Positions 25,806 to 34,965 of a DNA stretch of 64,000 nucleotides are shown here, piece after piece. Made by a program: the position numbers and the translations under genes. Source of the stretch: JALYUM01 sp036688685 (lineage in GTDB: Bacteria; Pseudomonadota; Gammaproteobacteria; Burkholderiales; Burkholderiaceae_D); assembly GCF_036688685.1 (NCBI RefSeq), contig NZ_JAQQPS010000023.1:1-64000 (forward strand). Direction: 5' to 3'. Under the pieces are notes generated by a model. The model saw only the letters and a list, made by a program, of their open reading frames with translations. It was not told where the DNA came from and did not search any database. The number at the start of each line of letters is the position of its first letter. Position 1 is the stretch's first letter.

Positions 25806-26507
25806 GTGGCCGGGCGCAATGCGCGCAGCCCGTTCAACCGGATTGTCAGCACGGCGGTGGCGGCAGGTTTGCTCGCTGGCCTGGCGCTGACAGTGGTGCA
25901 AAGGATGCAGGTGACGCCGCTCATCGCACAGGCCGAAACGTATGAAGATGCCAGGCCGGTCGCTGCTGTCCATTCGCACGAACCTGCGCACCAACACGAG
26001 CACGCAGCCTGGAAGCCTGAAAACGGCGTCGAGCGCACCTTGTTCACGGTGCTGGCCAATACCACCATGGGCGTCGGGTACGGCTTGCTGCTGTGCGCCG
26101 CCATGCTGGTGCGCGGCGGCCGCCCGACGTGGCGCCAAGGCTTGATCTGGAGCGCCGCCTGCTACGTGGTGTTTTTTGCGGCACCAATGCTCGGCCTGCC
26201 GCCCGAACTGCCGGGCACCGCGGCCGCGCCGGTGGCAGAACGCCAGTTGTGGTGGTCGCTGACCGCCTTGTCCACGGCCGGCGGCATTGCGCTGCTTGCC
26301 TTTGGCCGCAAGGGCATGTACGCGCTGGCCGGCCTGATCCTGCTGGCCGCGCCGCACCTGGCCGGCGCGCCGCAACCGCTGGTGCACGCCAGTGTCGCGC
26401 CGCCTGAACTGGCGCACGCCTTTGTCGTTGCCAGCGCACTGGCCAATGCCGCCTTCTGGCTGGTGCTCGGTAGCGCCGTCGCCTTCTTCTTCAAGAAATT
26501 CGAGTAG
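25806..26507 (+). CDS. cbtA: CbtA, cobalt transporter membrane subunit
   Basis: 233 residues from a GTG. Five or so hydrophobic segments begin with FNRIVSTAVAAGLLAGLAL. A histidine-rich loop HSHEPAHQHEH lies near residue 55, typical for CbtA. The start is uncertain: no ATG is in frame in this area, the GTG lacks a good ribosome site, and an in-frame TTG at 25788 inside cbtB would give an overlapping, coupled start. Together with CbtB it is predicted to bring cobalt into the cell for the corrin genes downstream. Confidence 0.88.
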   Translation: MAGRNARSPFNRIVSTAVAAGLLAGLALTVVQRMQVTPLIAQAETYEDARPVAAVHSHEPAHQHEHAAWKPENGVERTLFTVLANTTMGVGYGLLLCAAMLVRGGRPTWRQGLIWSAACYVVFFAAPMLGLPPELPGTAAAPVAERQLWWSLTALSTAGGIALLAFGRKGMYALAGLILLAAPHLAGAPQPLVHASVAPPELAHAFVVASALANAAFWLVLGSAVAFFFKKFE

Positions 26508-26511
26508 CGTC

Positions 26512-26841
26512 ATGCGTACCCACAACCGCCACGTCTTTATGTGCGTGGGCCCGCGCTGTACCGAAGACGGTACGCGCGCCCAGGCCATGTTTGAATACAT
26601 GGGCACAAAAATCGATGCCCAGCCCGAGCTGCGCGTAAAACGCACACGCACCCACTGCATGGTCGCGTGCCGCACCGAGGGGCCGCTGATGGTAGTCTAC
26701 CCGGAAGGCACCTGGTACCAGCGCCTCGACGAAGCGGCCATCGACCGCATCATCGACGTGCACCTGGTGGGCGGCGCAGAAGTGAAGGACCTGGTCTTCC
26801 ACCGCCTCGGTACGGGTGACACGGAGCCGCAGGATGGCTGA
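26512..26841 (+). CDS. Thioredoxin-like [2Fe-2S] ferredoxin of the cobalamin operon
   Basis: 109 residues. Four cysteines in the pattern of thioredoxin-fold 2Fe-2S ferredoxins: C11 and C16 in MCVGPRCTEDGT, then C48 and C52 in HCMVACRTEGPLM. Such proteins are found next to cobN or fused to CbiX in several cobalamin clusters, and are suspected to supply electrons for cobalt reduction or for a corrin reductase. That role is inference. The gene starts four bases after cbtA and its end overlaps the cobN start by eight bases. Confidence 0.85.
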   Translation: MRTHNRHVFMCVGPRCTEDGTRAQAMFEYMGTKIDAQPELRVKRTRTHCMVACRTEGPLMVVYPEGTWYQRLDEAAIDRIIDVHLVGGAEVKDLVFHRLGTGDTEPQDG

Positions 26842-29800
26842 CGCAGCACAGCTGGTTTTAATGAGCCACGCATCGAACGACTTGACGGTACTGCATCACG
26901 CGCTGGCGCAATTGCCACCCGCTCTGCGTGCAGTCGAAGGCGTCAATTTGCAGGCGGTGACGGACATGGATGCGGTGCTGGCAGGGCCACTGGCCAGCGC
27001 GCGCATCGTGATCCTGCGCGTGCTGGGCCGCCTTGGCAGCGTGCCCGGCGTGACCGACCTGGTGGCGCACGCGCGCCGCACCGGTGCGCACCTGATCGCC
27101 ATCAGCGGCACCGGCGAAGCCGACCCGGAGCTGGCCGCCATATCGACCGTCACGCCAGCGGTACTGAGCCAGTGTATCGAGTACTTCCAGGCGGGCGGCA
27201 GCACCAACCTGGCGCAGCTGCTGCGCTATCTGTCCGATCATTTGTTGATGACCGGCTTCGGCTACGCGCCGGCGCAGCGCTTGCCCGAGCACGGCATCTA
27301 CCACCCCGATCTGGCGCCAGACGCCGGCGTGGCCGACTGGCTGGCGCTGGTTGATCCGGCCAGGCCGAGCGCCGGCATCGTGTTCTACCGCGCCCACTGG
27401 ATGAGCGGGAACACGCGCTTCATCGACGCCTTGTTGGATGCGCTGGAGCAGCGCGGCATGAATGTACTGCCGGTGTTTACGGCCTCCCTGCGCAGCGGCG
27501 ACGGCGAATTGCCATCGGCCTTGCGCTATTTCCGCGACGCTGGCGTTGATGTGCTGATCAACACGACGTCGTTCGCGATGGGCGAAATCACGCCCGGCGG
27601 CGCCACGCCGGCCGGCTGGTCGGTCAGCGTGCTGGAAACCCTGAACGTGCCGGTGCTGCAGGCGATCACCAGCGGCATGACGCTGGCGCAGTGGACGCAG
27701 TCGGCGCGCGGCCTCAATCCGCTCGACGCGGCCATGAACGTGGTGCTGCCGGAGTTCGACGGCCGCATCATCACGGTCCCGGTGTCGTTCAAGGCGCGCG
27801 CGGCGGGCATGCCGAGCGAAGTGATCGAATACGAACCGGTGCATGAGCGGGTGGCGCGCGTGGCCGGCATCGCGGCGCGCTTCGCACGCTTGCGCTTTGT
27901 GCCGAATGCGCAGAAGCGGGTCGCCTTCATGTTCACCAATTCGAGCAGCAAGGCCGCGCAGATCGGCAATGCGGTGGGCCTGGATGCTCCGGCCTCGCTG
28001 ATGCGCATCCTCGACGCCATGCGCCTGGCCGGCTATGACGTCGGCACGCTGCCGGAGAGTGGCACCGCGCTGATCCACCAGCTGGTGGCGCGCTGTTCCT
28101 ACGACGAGATCTACCTCACCGGCGAACAGTTGGCCAATGCCGCCGGCCGTGTGCCGGCCGCGCAGTACGCCAGCTGGTTCGCCGAACTGCCGCAGGACAT
28201 GCAGGCGCGCATGGTCGCGCAGTGGGGCGCAGCGCCAGGCGTGGCCTACCTGCACGACGATCACCTGGCGCTGGCCGGCCTCGAACTGGGCAACACCTTC
28301 ATTGCCCTGCAGCCGCCGCGCGGCTACGGCATGGATCCGGACGCGATCTACCACCAGCCCGACCTGCCACCGACGCACCATTACTATGCCCTGTACCGCT
28401 GGCTGCGCGACGTATGGGGCGCAGACGCCATCGTCCACGTCGGCAAGCACGGCACCATGGAGTGGCTGCCGGGGAAGGGCGTCGGCCTGTCCGAACACTG
28501 CTTCCCGGATGCCCTGCTGGGCGACCTGCCGCTGTTCTACCCGTTTATTATTAACGATCCGGGCGAAGGCTCGCAGGCCAAGCGGCGCGCGCACGCGGTC
28601 GTGGTCGACCACCTGACGCCGCCGATGACCACCGCCGATACCTACGGCGCGCTGGCCCAGCTGACCCAGCTGGTGGACGAGTACTACCAGGTCGAAGTGC
28701 TCGATCCATCGAAACTGCCGCTGTTGCAGCAGCAGATCTGGGAACTGGTCAAGCAGACCAACCTCAATGCGGATTTGCAGGCGCGACTGCTGCACCACGA
28801 CCATGACCATGATCATGGCCACGACCATCATCACCACGATCACGATCACGATCACGACCACGACCATGAGGACGGCTTGCCGTCCGCGTTGGCGGAGTTG
28901 AAGGGCTCGGACGTGGCGCATCTGATCGAAGACCTGGACGGCTACCTGTGCGAACTCGGTTCGGCGCAAATTCGCGACGGCCTGCACATCCTCGGGCGCG
29001 GTCCGGATGCGCAGCAGCTGCCCGACATGCTGGTGTCGCTCACGCGCTTGCCCAACCTCGACATTCCTGGTCTGCAGGACGCGGTTGCTGCCCTGTTTGG
29101 CCTGGAGATGACGATGCTGCTCGAGCACAAGGGGCGCCGCATCAACGTCACACCCGCGTTGGCGCGGGTCGCGCACAAGGCGATCGTCACGCGCGCCGAT
29201 GCGCTCGAAGGGATCGATTCCCTGTGCCTGGCCCTGTACGTCCAGCTGCGCGAGCATGCCTATGCGGACGGCGCGATCGACGCCGTGCTTGATCGCGTCT
29301 TCGGCCAGCTCGATGTGGCGGCGCCGTTGCTGCAGCCGGCGCAGCGCAGCACGTCGCCGCTGTTGAAACAGATGGGCAAGGCGCGTGTGACGGCGCCACG
29401 CGCTGTGCCGGCTGCGCCGAAAGCGCCGCCGGGTTTTGACGCATTGCGCCGCATCCTGCGCTTTGCCTGCACGGAGCTGGTGCCCAAACTGGCGCGCGCC
29501 ACCGACGAAATCGACAACCTGCTGCACGGCCTGAACGGTGGCTATGTACCGGCCGGCCCGAGCGGCTCACCCAGCCGCGGCATGGCGCACATCCTGCCGA
29601 CCGGCCGCAATTTTTATTCGGTTGACCCGCGCAGCGTGCCGTCCCAATCGGCCTGGCGCGTCGGCCTGCAGCTTGCCCACGAAGTGCTGAACCGCCACCA
29701 CCTTGAAACTGGCGCGTATCCGGAGAGTGTCGCCATCAGCATCTGGGGCACCAGCGCCATGCGGACCCACGGCGACGACGTGGCGCAAATCCTGGCGCTG

Positions 29801-30829
29801 CTGGGCGTGCGCCCGGTCTGGCGCCTGGAAAGCCGGCAGGTGAGCGGCATCGAAGTGATCCCGCTGGCCGAACTGAAACGCCCGCGCATTGATGTCACCA
29901 CCCGCATCAGCGGTTTTTTTCGCGACGCGTTCCCGCAGCTGATCGACCTGATCGACGAAGCGGTGAACACCGTCATCGCGCTCGACGAGGGGCCGGAAGA
30001 CAACTACGTGCGCAAGCACTACCTGAAGGAGCTGGAGGACTGGCTGGGGCAGGGCGTGCAGCCGGACGAGGCGAAACAACGCGCCGCGTACCGCGTGTTC
30101 GGCGCCAAGCCGGGCAGCTACGGCGCCGGCATCCTGCCGCTGATCCAGCATAAAAACTGGGAAACTGACGCCGACTTTGCCGAAGCGTATGTCAACTGGG
30201 GCGGTTACGCCTATGCGCGCGGCGCGCAGGGAAGCGACCAGCGCGACGCCTTCCGGATGCGCCTGTCGACCATCGAAGTGGCGCTGCACAACCAGGACAA
30301 TCGCGAACACGATATTTTTGACTCGGACGATTACCTGCAATTTCACGGCGGGATGATCGCAACCATCCGCGCCCTCTCAGGCCAGCAGCCGCGTCATTAT
30401 TTTGGCGACAGCCACGACCCGGCGCGCGCGCAGGTACGCGATTTAAAAGAAGAGAGCCTGCGCGTGTTCCGCTCGCGCGTGGTCAATCCCAAGTGGCTGG
30501 CCAGCATCCAGCGCCACGGCTACAAGGGCGGGCTGGAACTGACGGCCACCGTCGACTATCTGTTCGGCTACGACGCCACTGCCCAGGTGATGGATGACTG
30601 GATGTACGAAGACGTGGCGCAAGCGTACGGTTTCGACGAGCAGATGCAGCAGTTTTTGCAGGAAGCCAATCCTTGGGCGCAGAACGCGATTGCCGAGCGC
30701 TTGCTGGAAGCGGCCGCGCGTGGCATGTGGGCCGAACCGAAACCTGAAACGCTGGCCCAGCTGCGCGCCTTGTACCTGCACAGCGAAACCCTGTTGGAAG
30801 CACGCGGCGAAACGGCACGCAATGGATAA
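26834..30829 (+). CDS. cobN: CobN, cobaltochelatase large subunit (H-type), with a His-rich insert
   Basis: 1331 residues from MADAAQLVLMSHASND. CobN is the porphyrin-binding subunit of the ATP-dependent aerobic cobaltochelatase, related to the magnesium chelatase H subunit. Recognisable parts are VHVGKHGTMEWLPGKGVGLS near residue 535, the C-terminal region with GAKPGSYGAGILPLI and AYVNWGGYAYARG, and EHDIFDSDDYLQFHGG. An insert at about residues 654-678 has 15 histidines alternating with aspartate, a likely metal-binding loop. It overlaps the ferredoxin gene upstream and the AAA/VWA chelatase gene downstream by eight bases each. Confidence 0.96.
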   Translation: MADAAQLVLMSHASNDLTVLHHALAQLPPALRAVEGVNLQAVTDMDAVLAGPLASARIVILRVLGRLGSVPGVTDLVAHARRTGAHLIAISGTGEADPELAAISTVTPAVLSQCIEYFQAGGSTNLAQLLRYLSDHLLMTGFGYAPAQRLPEHGIYHPDLAPDAGVADWLALVDPARPSAGIVFYRAHWMSGNTRFIDALLDALEQRGMNVLPVFTASLRSGDGELPSALRYFRDAGVDVLINTTSFAMGEITPGGATPAGWSVSVLETLNVPVLQAITSGMTLAQWTQSARGLNPLDAAMNVVLPEFDGRIITVPVSFKARAAGMPSEVIEYEPVHERVARVAGIAARFARLRFVPNAQKRVAFMFTNSSSKAAQIGNAVGLDAPASLMRILDAMRLAGYDVGTLPESGTALIHQLVARCSYDEIYLTGEQLANAAGRVPAAQYASWFAELPQDMQARMVAQWGAAPGVAYLHDDHLALAGLELGNTFIALQPPRGYGMDPDAIYHQPDLPPTHHYYALYRWLRDVWGADAIVHVGKHGTMEWLPGKGVGLSEHCFPDALLGDLPLFYPFIINDPGEGSQAKRRAHAVVVDHLTPPMTTADTYGALAQLTQLVDEYYQVEVLDPSKLPLLQQQIWELVKQTNLNADLQARLLHHDHDHDHGHDHHHHDHDHDHDHDHEDGLPSALAELKGSDVAHLIEDLDGYLCELGSAQIRDGLHILGRGPDAQQLPDMLVSLTRLPNLDIPGLQDAVAALFGLEMTMLLEHKGRRINVTPALARVAHKAIVTRADALEGIDSLCLALYVQLREHAYADGAIDAVLDRVFGQLDVAAPLLQPAQRSTSPLLKQMGKARVTAPRAVPAAPKAPPGFDALRRILRFACTELVPKLARATDEIDNLLHGLNGGYVPAGPSGSPSRGMAHILPTGRNFYSVDPRSVPSQSAWRVGLQLAHEVLNRHHLETGAYPESVAISIWGTSAMRTHGDDVAQILALLGVRPVWRLESRQVSGIEVIPLAELKRPRIDVTTRISGFFRDAFPQLIDLIDEAVNTVIALDEGPEDNYVRKHYLKELEDWLGQGVQPDEAKQRAAYRVFGAKPGSYGAGILPLIQHKNWETDADFAEAYVNWGGYAYARGAQGSDQRDAFRMRLSTIEVALHNQDNREHDIFDSDDYLQFHGGMIATIRALSGQQPRHYFGDSHDPARAQVRDLKEESLRVFRSRVVNPKWLASIQRHGYKGGLELTATVDYLFGYDATAQVMDDWMYEDVAQAYGFDEQMQQFLQEANPWAQNAIAERLLEAAARGMWAEPKPETLAQLRALYLHSETLLEARGETARNG

Positions 30830-32720
30830 CGCATTGACTATACCTTTGACCTTTCCTTTTTCCGCCATCGTCGGCCAGCAGCAGTTGCAAACGGCGCTGC
30901 TGTTATGCGCAGTCGACCCGGGCATGGGCGGCGTCCTGATTCGCGGCGACAAGGGCACGGCCAAAAGCACTGCGGCGCGCGCGCTGGCAGCCATCCTGCC
31001 ACCGATCATCCGCGTGGCTGGCTGCGCGTTCAATTGCACGGGTCCGAATGCACACTGCAGCGTATGTACTGGTGAATCTGGTGTCCCGTCGCCGGTCCCA
31101 TTTATTACGCTGCCGCTCGGCGCCACGGAAGACCGCGTGCTGGGCAGCCTCGATATCGCCAGCGCGCTGCAGGGCGGCAAGCGGGTCTTTCAGCCAGGCT
31201 TGCTGGCCGCAAGCCACCGCGGCATTTTATATATCGATGAAGTCAACCTGCTGGCCGACCACCTGGTCGACGTGCTGCTCGACGTCGCGGCAATGGGCGT
31301 GAACTCGGTGCAGCGCGAAGGCCTGTCCATCACGCATCCGGCGCGCATCACGCTGGTCGGCACGATGAACCTGGAAGAAGGCGACCTGCGCCCGCAATTG
31401 CTGGACCGTTTCGCGCTGATGGTCGAAGTAACCGCGCCGCGCGACAAGGCGGTACGCTCGGAAGTGGTGCGGCGCCGCATCGCCTACGAAGCCGATCCGG
31501 CCGCATTTACGCAGCGCTGGGCGCCGCAGCAGGATGCCCTGCGTGCGCAACTGGCGCGCGCGCAGGCACTGCTGGCGCAGGTGGAACTGGACGACGCCAT
31601 GTTGGATCTGATCAGCCACCTGTGCTGCGAATTCGAGGTCGCCAGCCTGCGCGCCGACATCGTCATGCACAAGGCGGCGCGTGCGATTGCTGCGCTCGAT
31701 GGCCGGCTGCGCGTGACGCCCGACGACGTGCGCACGGCCGCGACCCTGGTGCTGCCGCACCGGCGCCGCCGCAAACCGTTTGAACAGCCGGGCCTGGACC
31801 AGGATAAGCTCGATGAATTGATGCGCGACGCGGCACCACCGCCGCCGCCGCAGGGTGAGGCGCAACCTGACGACGAGCCGGAAGGTAGCGAGCCGGAAGA
31901 GCAGCTGTTTGGTACCGGCGCCGCGGCGCCTGCAGCGACCCTGACCGTCGCCTCCAGCAGTGCCTCTGGCATGACCGGCCGGCGCAGCAGCGCTGCCAAC
32001 GCCGCGCGCGGCCATGTCGTAAGGGCCGTGCCGAACGCGCAGCCGACCAGCCTGGCGATCCAGGCGACCCTGCGCAGCGCCGCCCTGAGGGAACCCGGCC
32101 AGCTGAACGTCTCCCGCGACGACCTGCACCAGCAAGTACGGTCCGGCAAAAGCGCCAACCTGATTTTTTTTGTCGTCGATGCCTCCGGCTCGATGGCGGC
32201 GCAGCGGCGCATGGAGGCCGTGAAGGGCAGCGTGCTGGCCTTGCTGACGGACGCCTACCAGCGCCGCGACGAAGTGGCCGTGATCGCCTTCCGCGGTCCC
32301 AAGGCGCAATTGCAGCTGGCGCCCACGCGCAGCGTCGAGCGTGCCGAGCAGGGTTTGCGCGAGCTGCCCACGGGCGGGCGCACGCCGCTGTCGCATGCCT
32401 TGCAGTTGACGCTGGAGACCCTTGCCACGCGTGCCAAGGATGCGCTGCCGCCGCTGCTGGTCCTGCTCACCGACGGCAAGGCCAACGTCGCGCTGGCCGA
32501 GGGCGGCGATCCCTGGCGCGAAACGCTGGAACTGGCTGCCAGGCTGGCTGAACGCGCCGTGCCAACGCTGGTCATCGACACCGAAACCGGTTACCTGAAA
32601 CTGGGCCGCGCCAAGCTGTTGGCGCAAGCCCTTGGCGCGCAATGCCTGACCCTGGAGCAGCTCACCAGTGAAAATCTGGTGTTGACCATCCGCGCGCAAC
32701 TCTCGAAAGCATCCACATGA
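30822..32720 (+). CDS. ChlI-ChlD fusion: AAA+ and VWA chelatase subunit, putative partner of CobN
   Basis: 632 residues. An N-terminal AAA+ ATPase domain like BchI/ChlI (Walker A GDKGTAKST near residue 42, Walker B GILYIDEVNLL near 140) carries a cysteine-containing insert, CAFNCTGPNAHCSVC. An acid/proline-rich linker (about 345-375) follows, then a C-terminal von Willebrand A domain with the metal-ion site DASGSM near residue 450. Such ID fusions replace CobS and CobT as the motor of CobN-type cobaltochelatase in many bacteria, and no cobS or cobT is seen here. The start overlaps the cobN stop by eight bases. Confidence 0.9.
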   Translation: MDNALTIPLTFPFSAIVGQQQLQTALLLCAVDPGMGGVLIRGDKGTAKSTAARALAAILPPIIRVAGCAFNCTGPNAHCSVCTGESGVPSPVPFITLPLGATEDRVLGSLDIASALQGGKRVFQPGLLAASHRGILYIDEVNLLADHLVDVLLDVAAMGVNSVQREGLSITHPARITLVGTMNLEEGDLRPQLLDRFALMVEVTAPRDKAVRSEVVRRRIAYEADPAAFTQRWAPQQDALRAQLARAQALLAQVELDDAMLDLISHLCCEFEVASLRADIVMHKAARAIAALDGRLRVTPDDVRTAATLVLPHRRRRKPFEQPGLDQDKLDELMRDAAPPPPPQGEAQPDDEPEGSEPEEQLFGTGAAAPAATLTVASSSASGMTGRRSSAANAARGHVVRAVPNAQPTSLAIQATLRSAALREPGQLNVSRDDLHQQVRSGKSANLIFFVVDASGSMAAQRRMEAVKGSVLALLTDAYQRRDEVAVIAFRGPKAQLQLAPTRSVERAEQGLRELPTGGRTPLSHALQLTLETLATRAKDALPPLLVLLTDGKANVALAEGGDPWRETLELAARLAERAVPTLVIDTETGYLKLGRAKLLAQALGAQCLTLEQLTSENLVLTIRAQLSKAST

Positions 32721-33415
32721 TTATCTGTATCGGCGCCGGTCCCGGCGATGTCGCCTACCTCACCCAGCGCGGGGCCCAGCTTATCCGCGAAGCCGACGTC
32801 GTCGCCGGCTTCGAAGCGGTGCTCGAGGTCGTGCGCAGCCTGATTCCAGCCGCGGCGCAAACCATCACCATGACTTACCGCGACCAGGTCGCGAAACTCG
32901 ATGAAGTGGCCATCGAACACCACGCCGGCAAGCGCTGCGTGGTGGTATTCATGGGCGACATCCACTTCAGCGGTTTTCAATACCTGGAGCGGGTGGAGCG
33001 TGCGGTCGGCCATCCGGTCGAGTCTCTCCCTGGCATTTCGTCGGCGCAGATTCTCGCTTCGCGCGCAAAGGTGTGTTTCGACGAGACGACCTTCATCACC
33101 TTCCACCGGCGCGGCGACCTGACGCCCTTCAAGCGTCACCTGGTGCACGTGCTGGAAGACCAGAGGAATGCCATCGTCATCCCGTGCCCGTGGGATGCGG
33201 CCCGTTCGTTTATGCCGTGGCATATCGCGTCCTACCTGATGGAGAACGGCGTGTCGCCATTGCACCCGGTCGAGGTATGGGAAAACCTGACGCGGCATGA
33301 GGCCGAATGGCATGGCACGCTGGCCGAATGCGCAGAGCACCGCTGCTCGGACATGAGCATCATGCTGATCCGCACAATGGCGCCGATGGCCAGCCAGATC
33401 GAGCCGGCGCCATGA
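32717..33415 (+). CDS. cbiE: CbiE, cobalt-precorrin-7 (C5)-methyltransferase
   Basis: 232 residues of the tetrapyrrole methylase fold. It has the N-terminal SAM loop GAGPGDVAYLTQRG and the CbiE-like central segment FMGDIHFSGFQYLERVE followed by LPGISSAQILASR. CbiE methylates C5 of precorrin-7. In CobL it is fused to CbiT, the C15 methylase and decarboxylase. No CbiT domain is present in this protein or elsewhere in the window. The gene overlaps both neighbours by four bases (ATGA), as do most genes of this operon. Confidence 0.85.
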   Translation: MIICIGAGPGDVAYLTQRGAQLIREADVVAGFEAVLEVVRSLIPAAAQTITMTYRDQVAKLDEVAIEHHAGKRCVVVFMGDIHFSGFQYLERVERAVGHPVESLPGISSAQILASRAKVCFDETTFITFHRRGDLTPFKRHLVHVLEDQRNAIVIPCPWDAARSFMPWHIASYLMENGVSPLHPVEVWENLTRHEAEWHGTLAECAEHRCSDMSIMLIRTMAPMASQIEPAP

Positions 33416-34965
33416 GCGGGATTGTTGTCGCCGGTCACGGCAGCCGCGATCCGGACGCGGTGCGCGAATTTGAAGCACTGGTGGAACTGGTGCGCGCACG
33501 CGCGACCGGCCAGGTGGTCACGCACGGCTACCTGGAATTTTCAAGCCCGACTATCGACGAAGCCGTGCGCGCCAACCTGGCCGCCGGCAGCACGGAGATC
33601 GCGGTGGTGCCGGGCGTGCTGCTGGCCGCACGCCATGCAAAGAACGACATGCCGGCCGAAGTGCTGGCGCTGGCGCGCGATTTCCCGTCCAACGATTTTC
33701 ATTTCGGGGCGCCCCTCGGCCTGCACCCGAAACTGCTGCAACTGGCGCAGGAACGCATCGTCGCCGCCGAAGGCACATCGACGCAGACCGTGCGCCGGGC
33801 CGACACTTGCCTGGTCCTGGTTGGACGCGGCACGACTGATCCCGACGCCAACGGCGACGTGGCCAAGATGGCGCGCATGCTCGAAGAAGGCATGGGTTTT
33901 GGCGCCGCCCACGTGTGCTACTCCGGCACGGCCGCGCCGCTGGTGGGCGATGGCCTGCGTGCAGCCGCGCGCATGGGTTATGCGCGACTTGTCGTGCTGC
34001 CTTTCTTCCTGTTCGACGGCGTGCTGGTCAAGCGCATCTACGCCGCGGCCGACGACGTGGCCGAGCGTGAACCCGGCATCGAAATTTTAAAGGCCGGTTA
34101 CTTCGGCGTGCACCCTTTGCTGGCCGACGTCATGATCGAACGGGCCGCCGAAGCCGTGGCCGGGCGCGCCGCGATGAACTGCTCGCTGTGCAAATACCGC
34201 GTCCAGATCGTCGGCTTCGAGCAGCAGGTGGGCGAGCCGCAGCGCGCCCATCACGTCGCGGTGCGCGGCTTGTTAGCCAAAGAGGCCGTGCCGGAGGCGC
34301 GCATGGCGGCATATGTGCCGCACCCGATCGAAAAAGAGAGCTTTGAGATTATCGCCGCCGGGCGCGACTGGTCGCCGTTTCCCGCTGCCCAGCTGACCAT
34401 CCTGCAGCGCCTGGTGCACACCAGCGGCGATTTCGCCGCGCCGGACGATATCTTCTTTTCGCCGGGCGCGGTGGAAGCAGGCATGCGCGCGCTGCTGCGC
34501 TGCAAGCGCGTGGTGACCGATGTGACCATGGTGCAGACCGGCCTGAAACGCGCGCTGCTCGAGCAGCTGGGGATCGACACCTGGTGCGGCGTGCATGACC
34601 GCGAAACGCATTTGATGGCCGAGGCGCTTGGCATCACGCGCTCGGCCGCCGGCATCCGGCGCGGCTTCGAGAAATTCGGCAACGACGTCGTGGTGGCTAT
34701 CGGCGACGCGCCGACGGCGATTGCCGAAGCGGTGCGCCTGATCCGCGAGCACGGCTGGCGCCCGCAACTGGTGATCGGCCTGCCGGTCGGCTTTGTCGGC
34801 ACGCGCGAAACCAAGGAACTGCTGCGTCGCTGCCTGCAGGTGCCACGCATTACCAACAGCGGCACCCGCGGCGGCTCGCCGTGGGCCGCCAGCGTGGTCA
34901 ACGGCATGATGATTGACGCCGTCAACCTGCTGGCCAGTAGTAATGAAAACCTTGACGGCAGCTGA
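33412..34965 (+). CDS. cbiX: CbiX-CbiC fusion: sirohydrochlorin cobaltochelatase and precorrin-8X methylmutase
   Basis: 517 residues in two parts. The N-terminal about 270 residues are a long, duplicated CbiX: VVAGHGSRDPDA opens the first half, VLVGRGTTDPDANGD the second, and it ends with the short cysteine motif NCSLCKYRVQIVGFE. The C-terminal part from about residue 300 is a precorrin-8X methylmutase (CbiC/CobH) with HPIEKESFEII, SGDFAAPDDIFFSP, TDVTMVQTGL and GLPVGFVGTRETK. CbiX inserts cobalt early, into sirohydrochlorin or its oxidised form; CbiC moves the methyl group from C11 to C12. The fusion joins the first and a late step of the route. It overlaps cbiE by four bases and cbiD by 23. 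Confidence 0.9.
   Translation: MSGIVVAGHGSRDPDAVREFEALVELVRARATGQVVTHGYLEFSSPTIDEAVRANLAAGSTEIAVVPGVLLAARHAKNDMPAEVLALARDFPSNDFHFGAPLGLHPKLLQLAQERIVAAEGTSTQTVRRADTCLVLVGRGTTDPDANGDVAKMARMLEEGMGFGAAHVCYSGTAAPLVGDGLRAAARMGYARLVVLPFFLFDGVLVKRIYAAADDVAEREPGIEILKAGYFGVHPLLADVMIERAAEAVAGRAAMNCSLCKYRVQIVGFEQQVGEPQRAHHVAVRGLLAKEAVPEARMAAYVPHPIEKESFEIIAAGRDWSPFPAAQLTILQRLVHTSGDFAAPDDIFFSPGAVEAGMRALLRCKRVVTDVTMVQTGLKRALLEQLGIDTWCGVHDRETHLMAEALGITRSAAGIRRGFEKFGNDVVVAIGDAPTAIAEAVRLIREHGWRPQLVIGLPVGFVGTRETKELLRRCLQVPRITNSGTRGGSPWAASVVNGMMIDAVNLLASSNENLDGS

Noticed and set aside
28793..28867. Short GATCAC/GACCAC repeats suggesting a microsatellite or CRISPR-like array
   Set aside because: The repeats are codons of the His/Asp loop in CobN, in frame and without spacers; no CRISPR structure.
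26858..29527. 889-codon minus-strand open frame opposite cobN
   Set aside because: Antisense shadow of CobN. The run of V, I and M it contains is just the complement of the His-rich codons.
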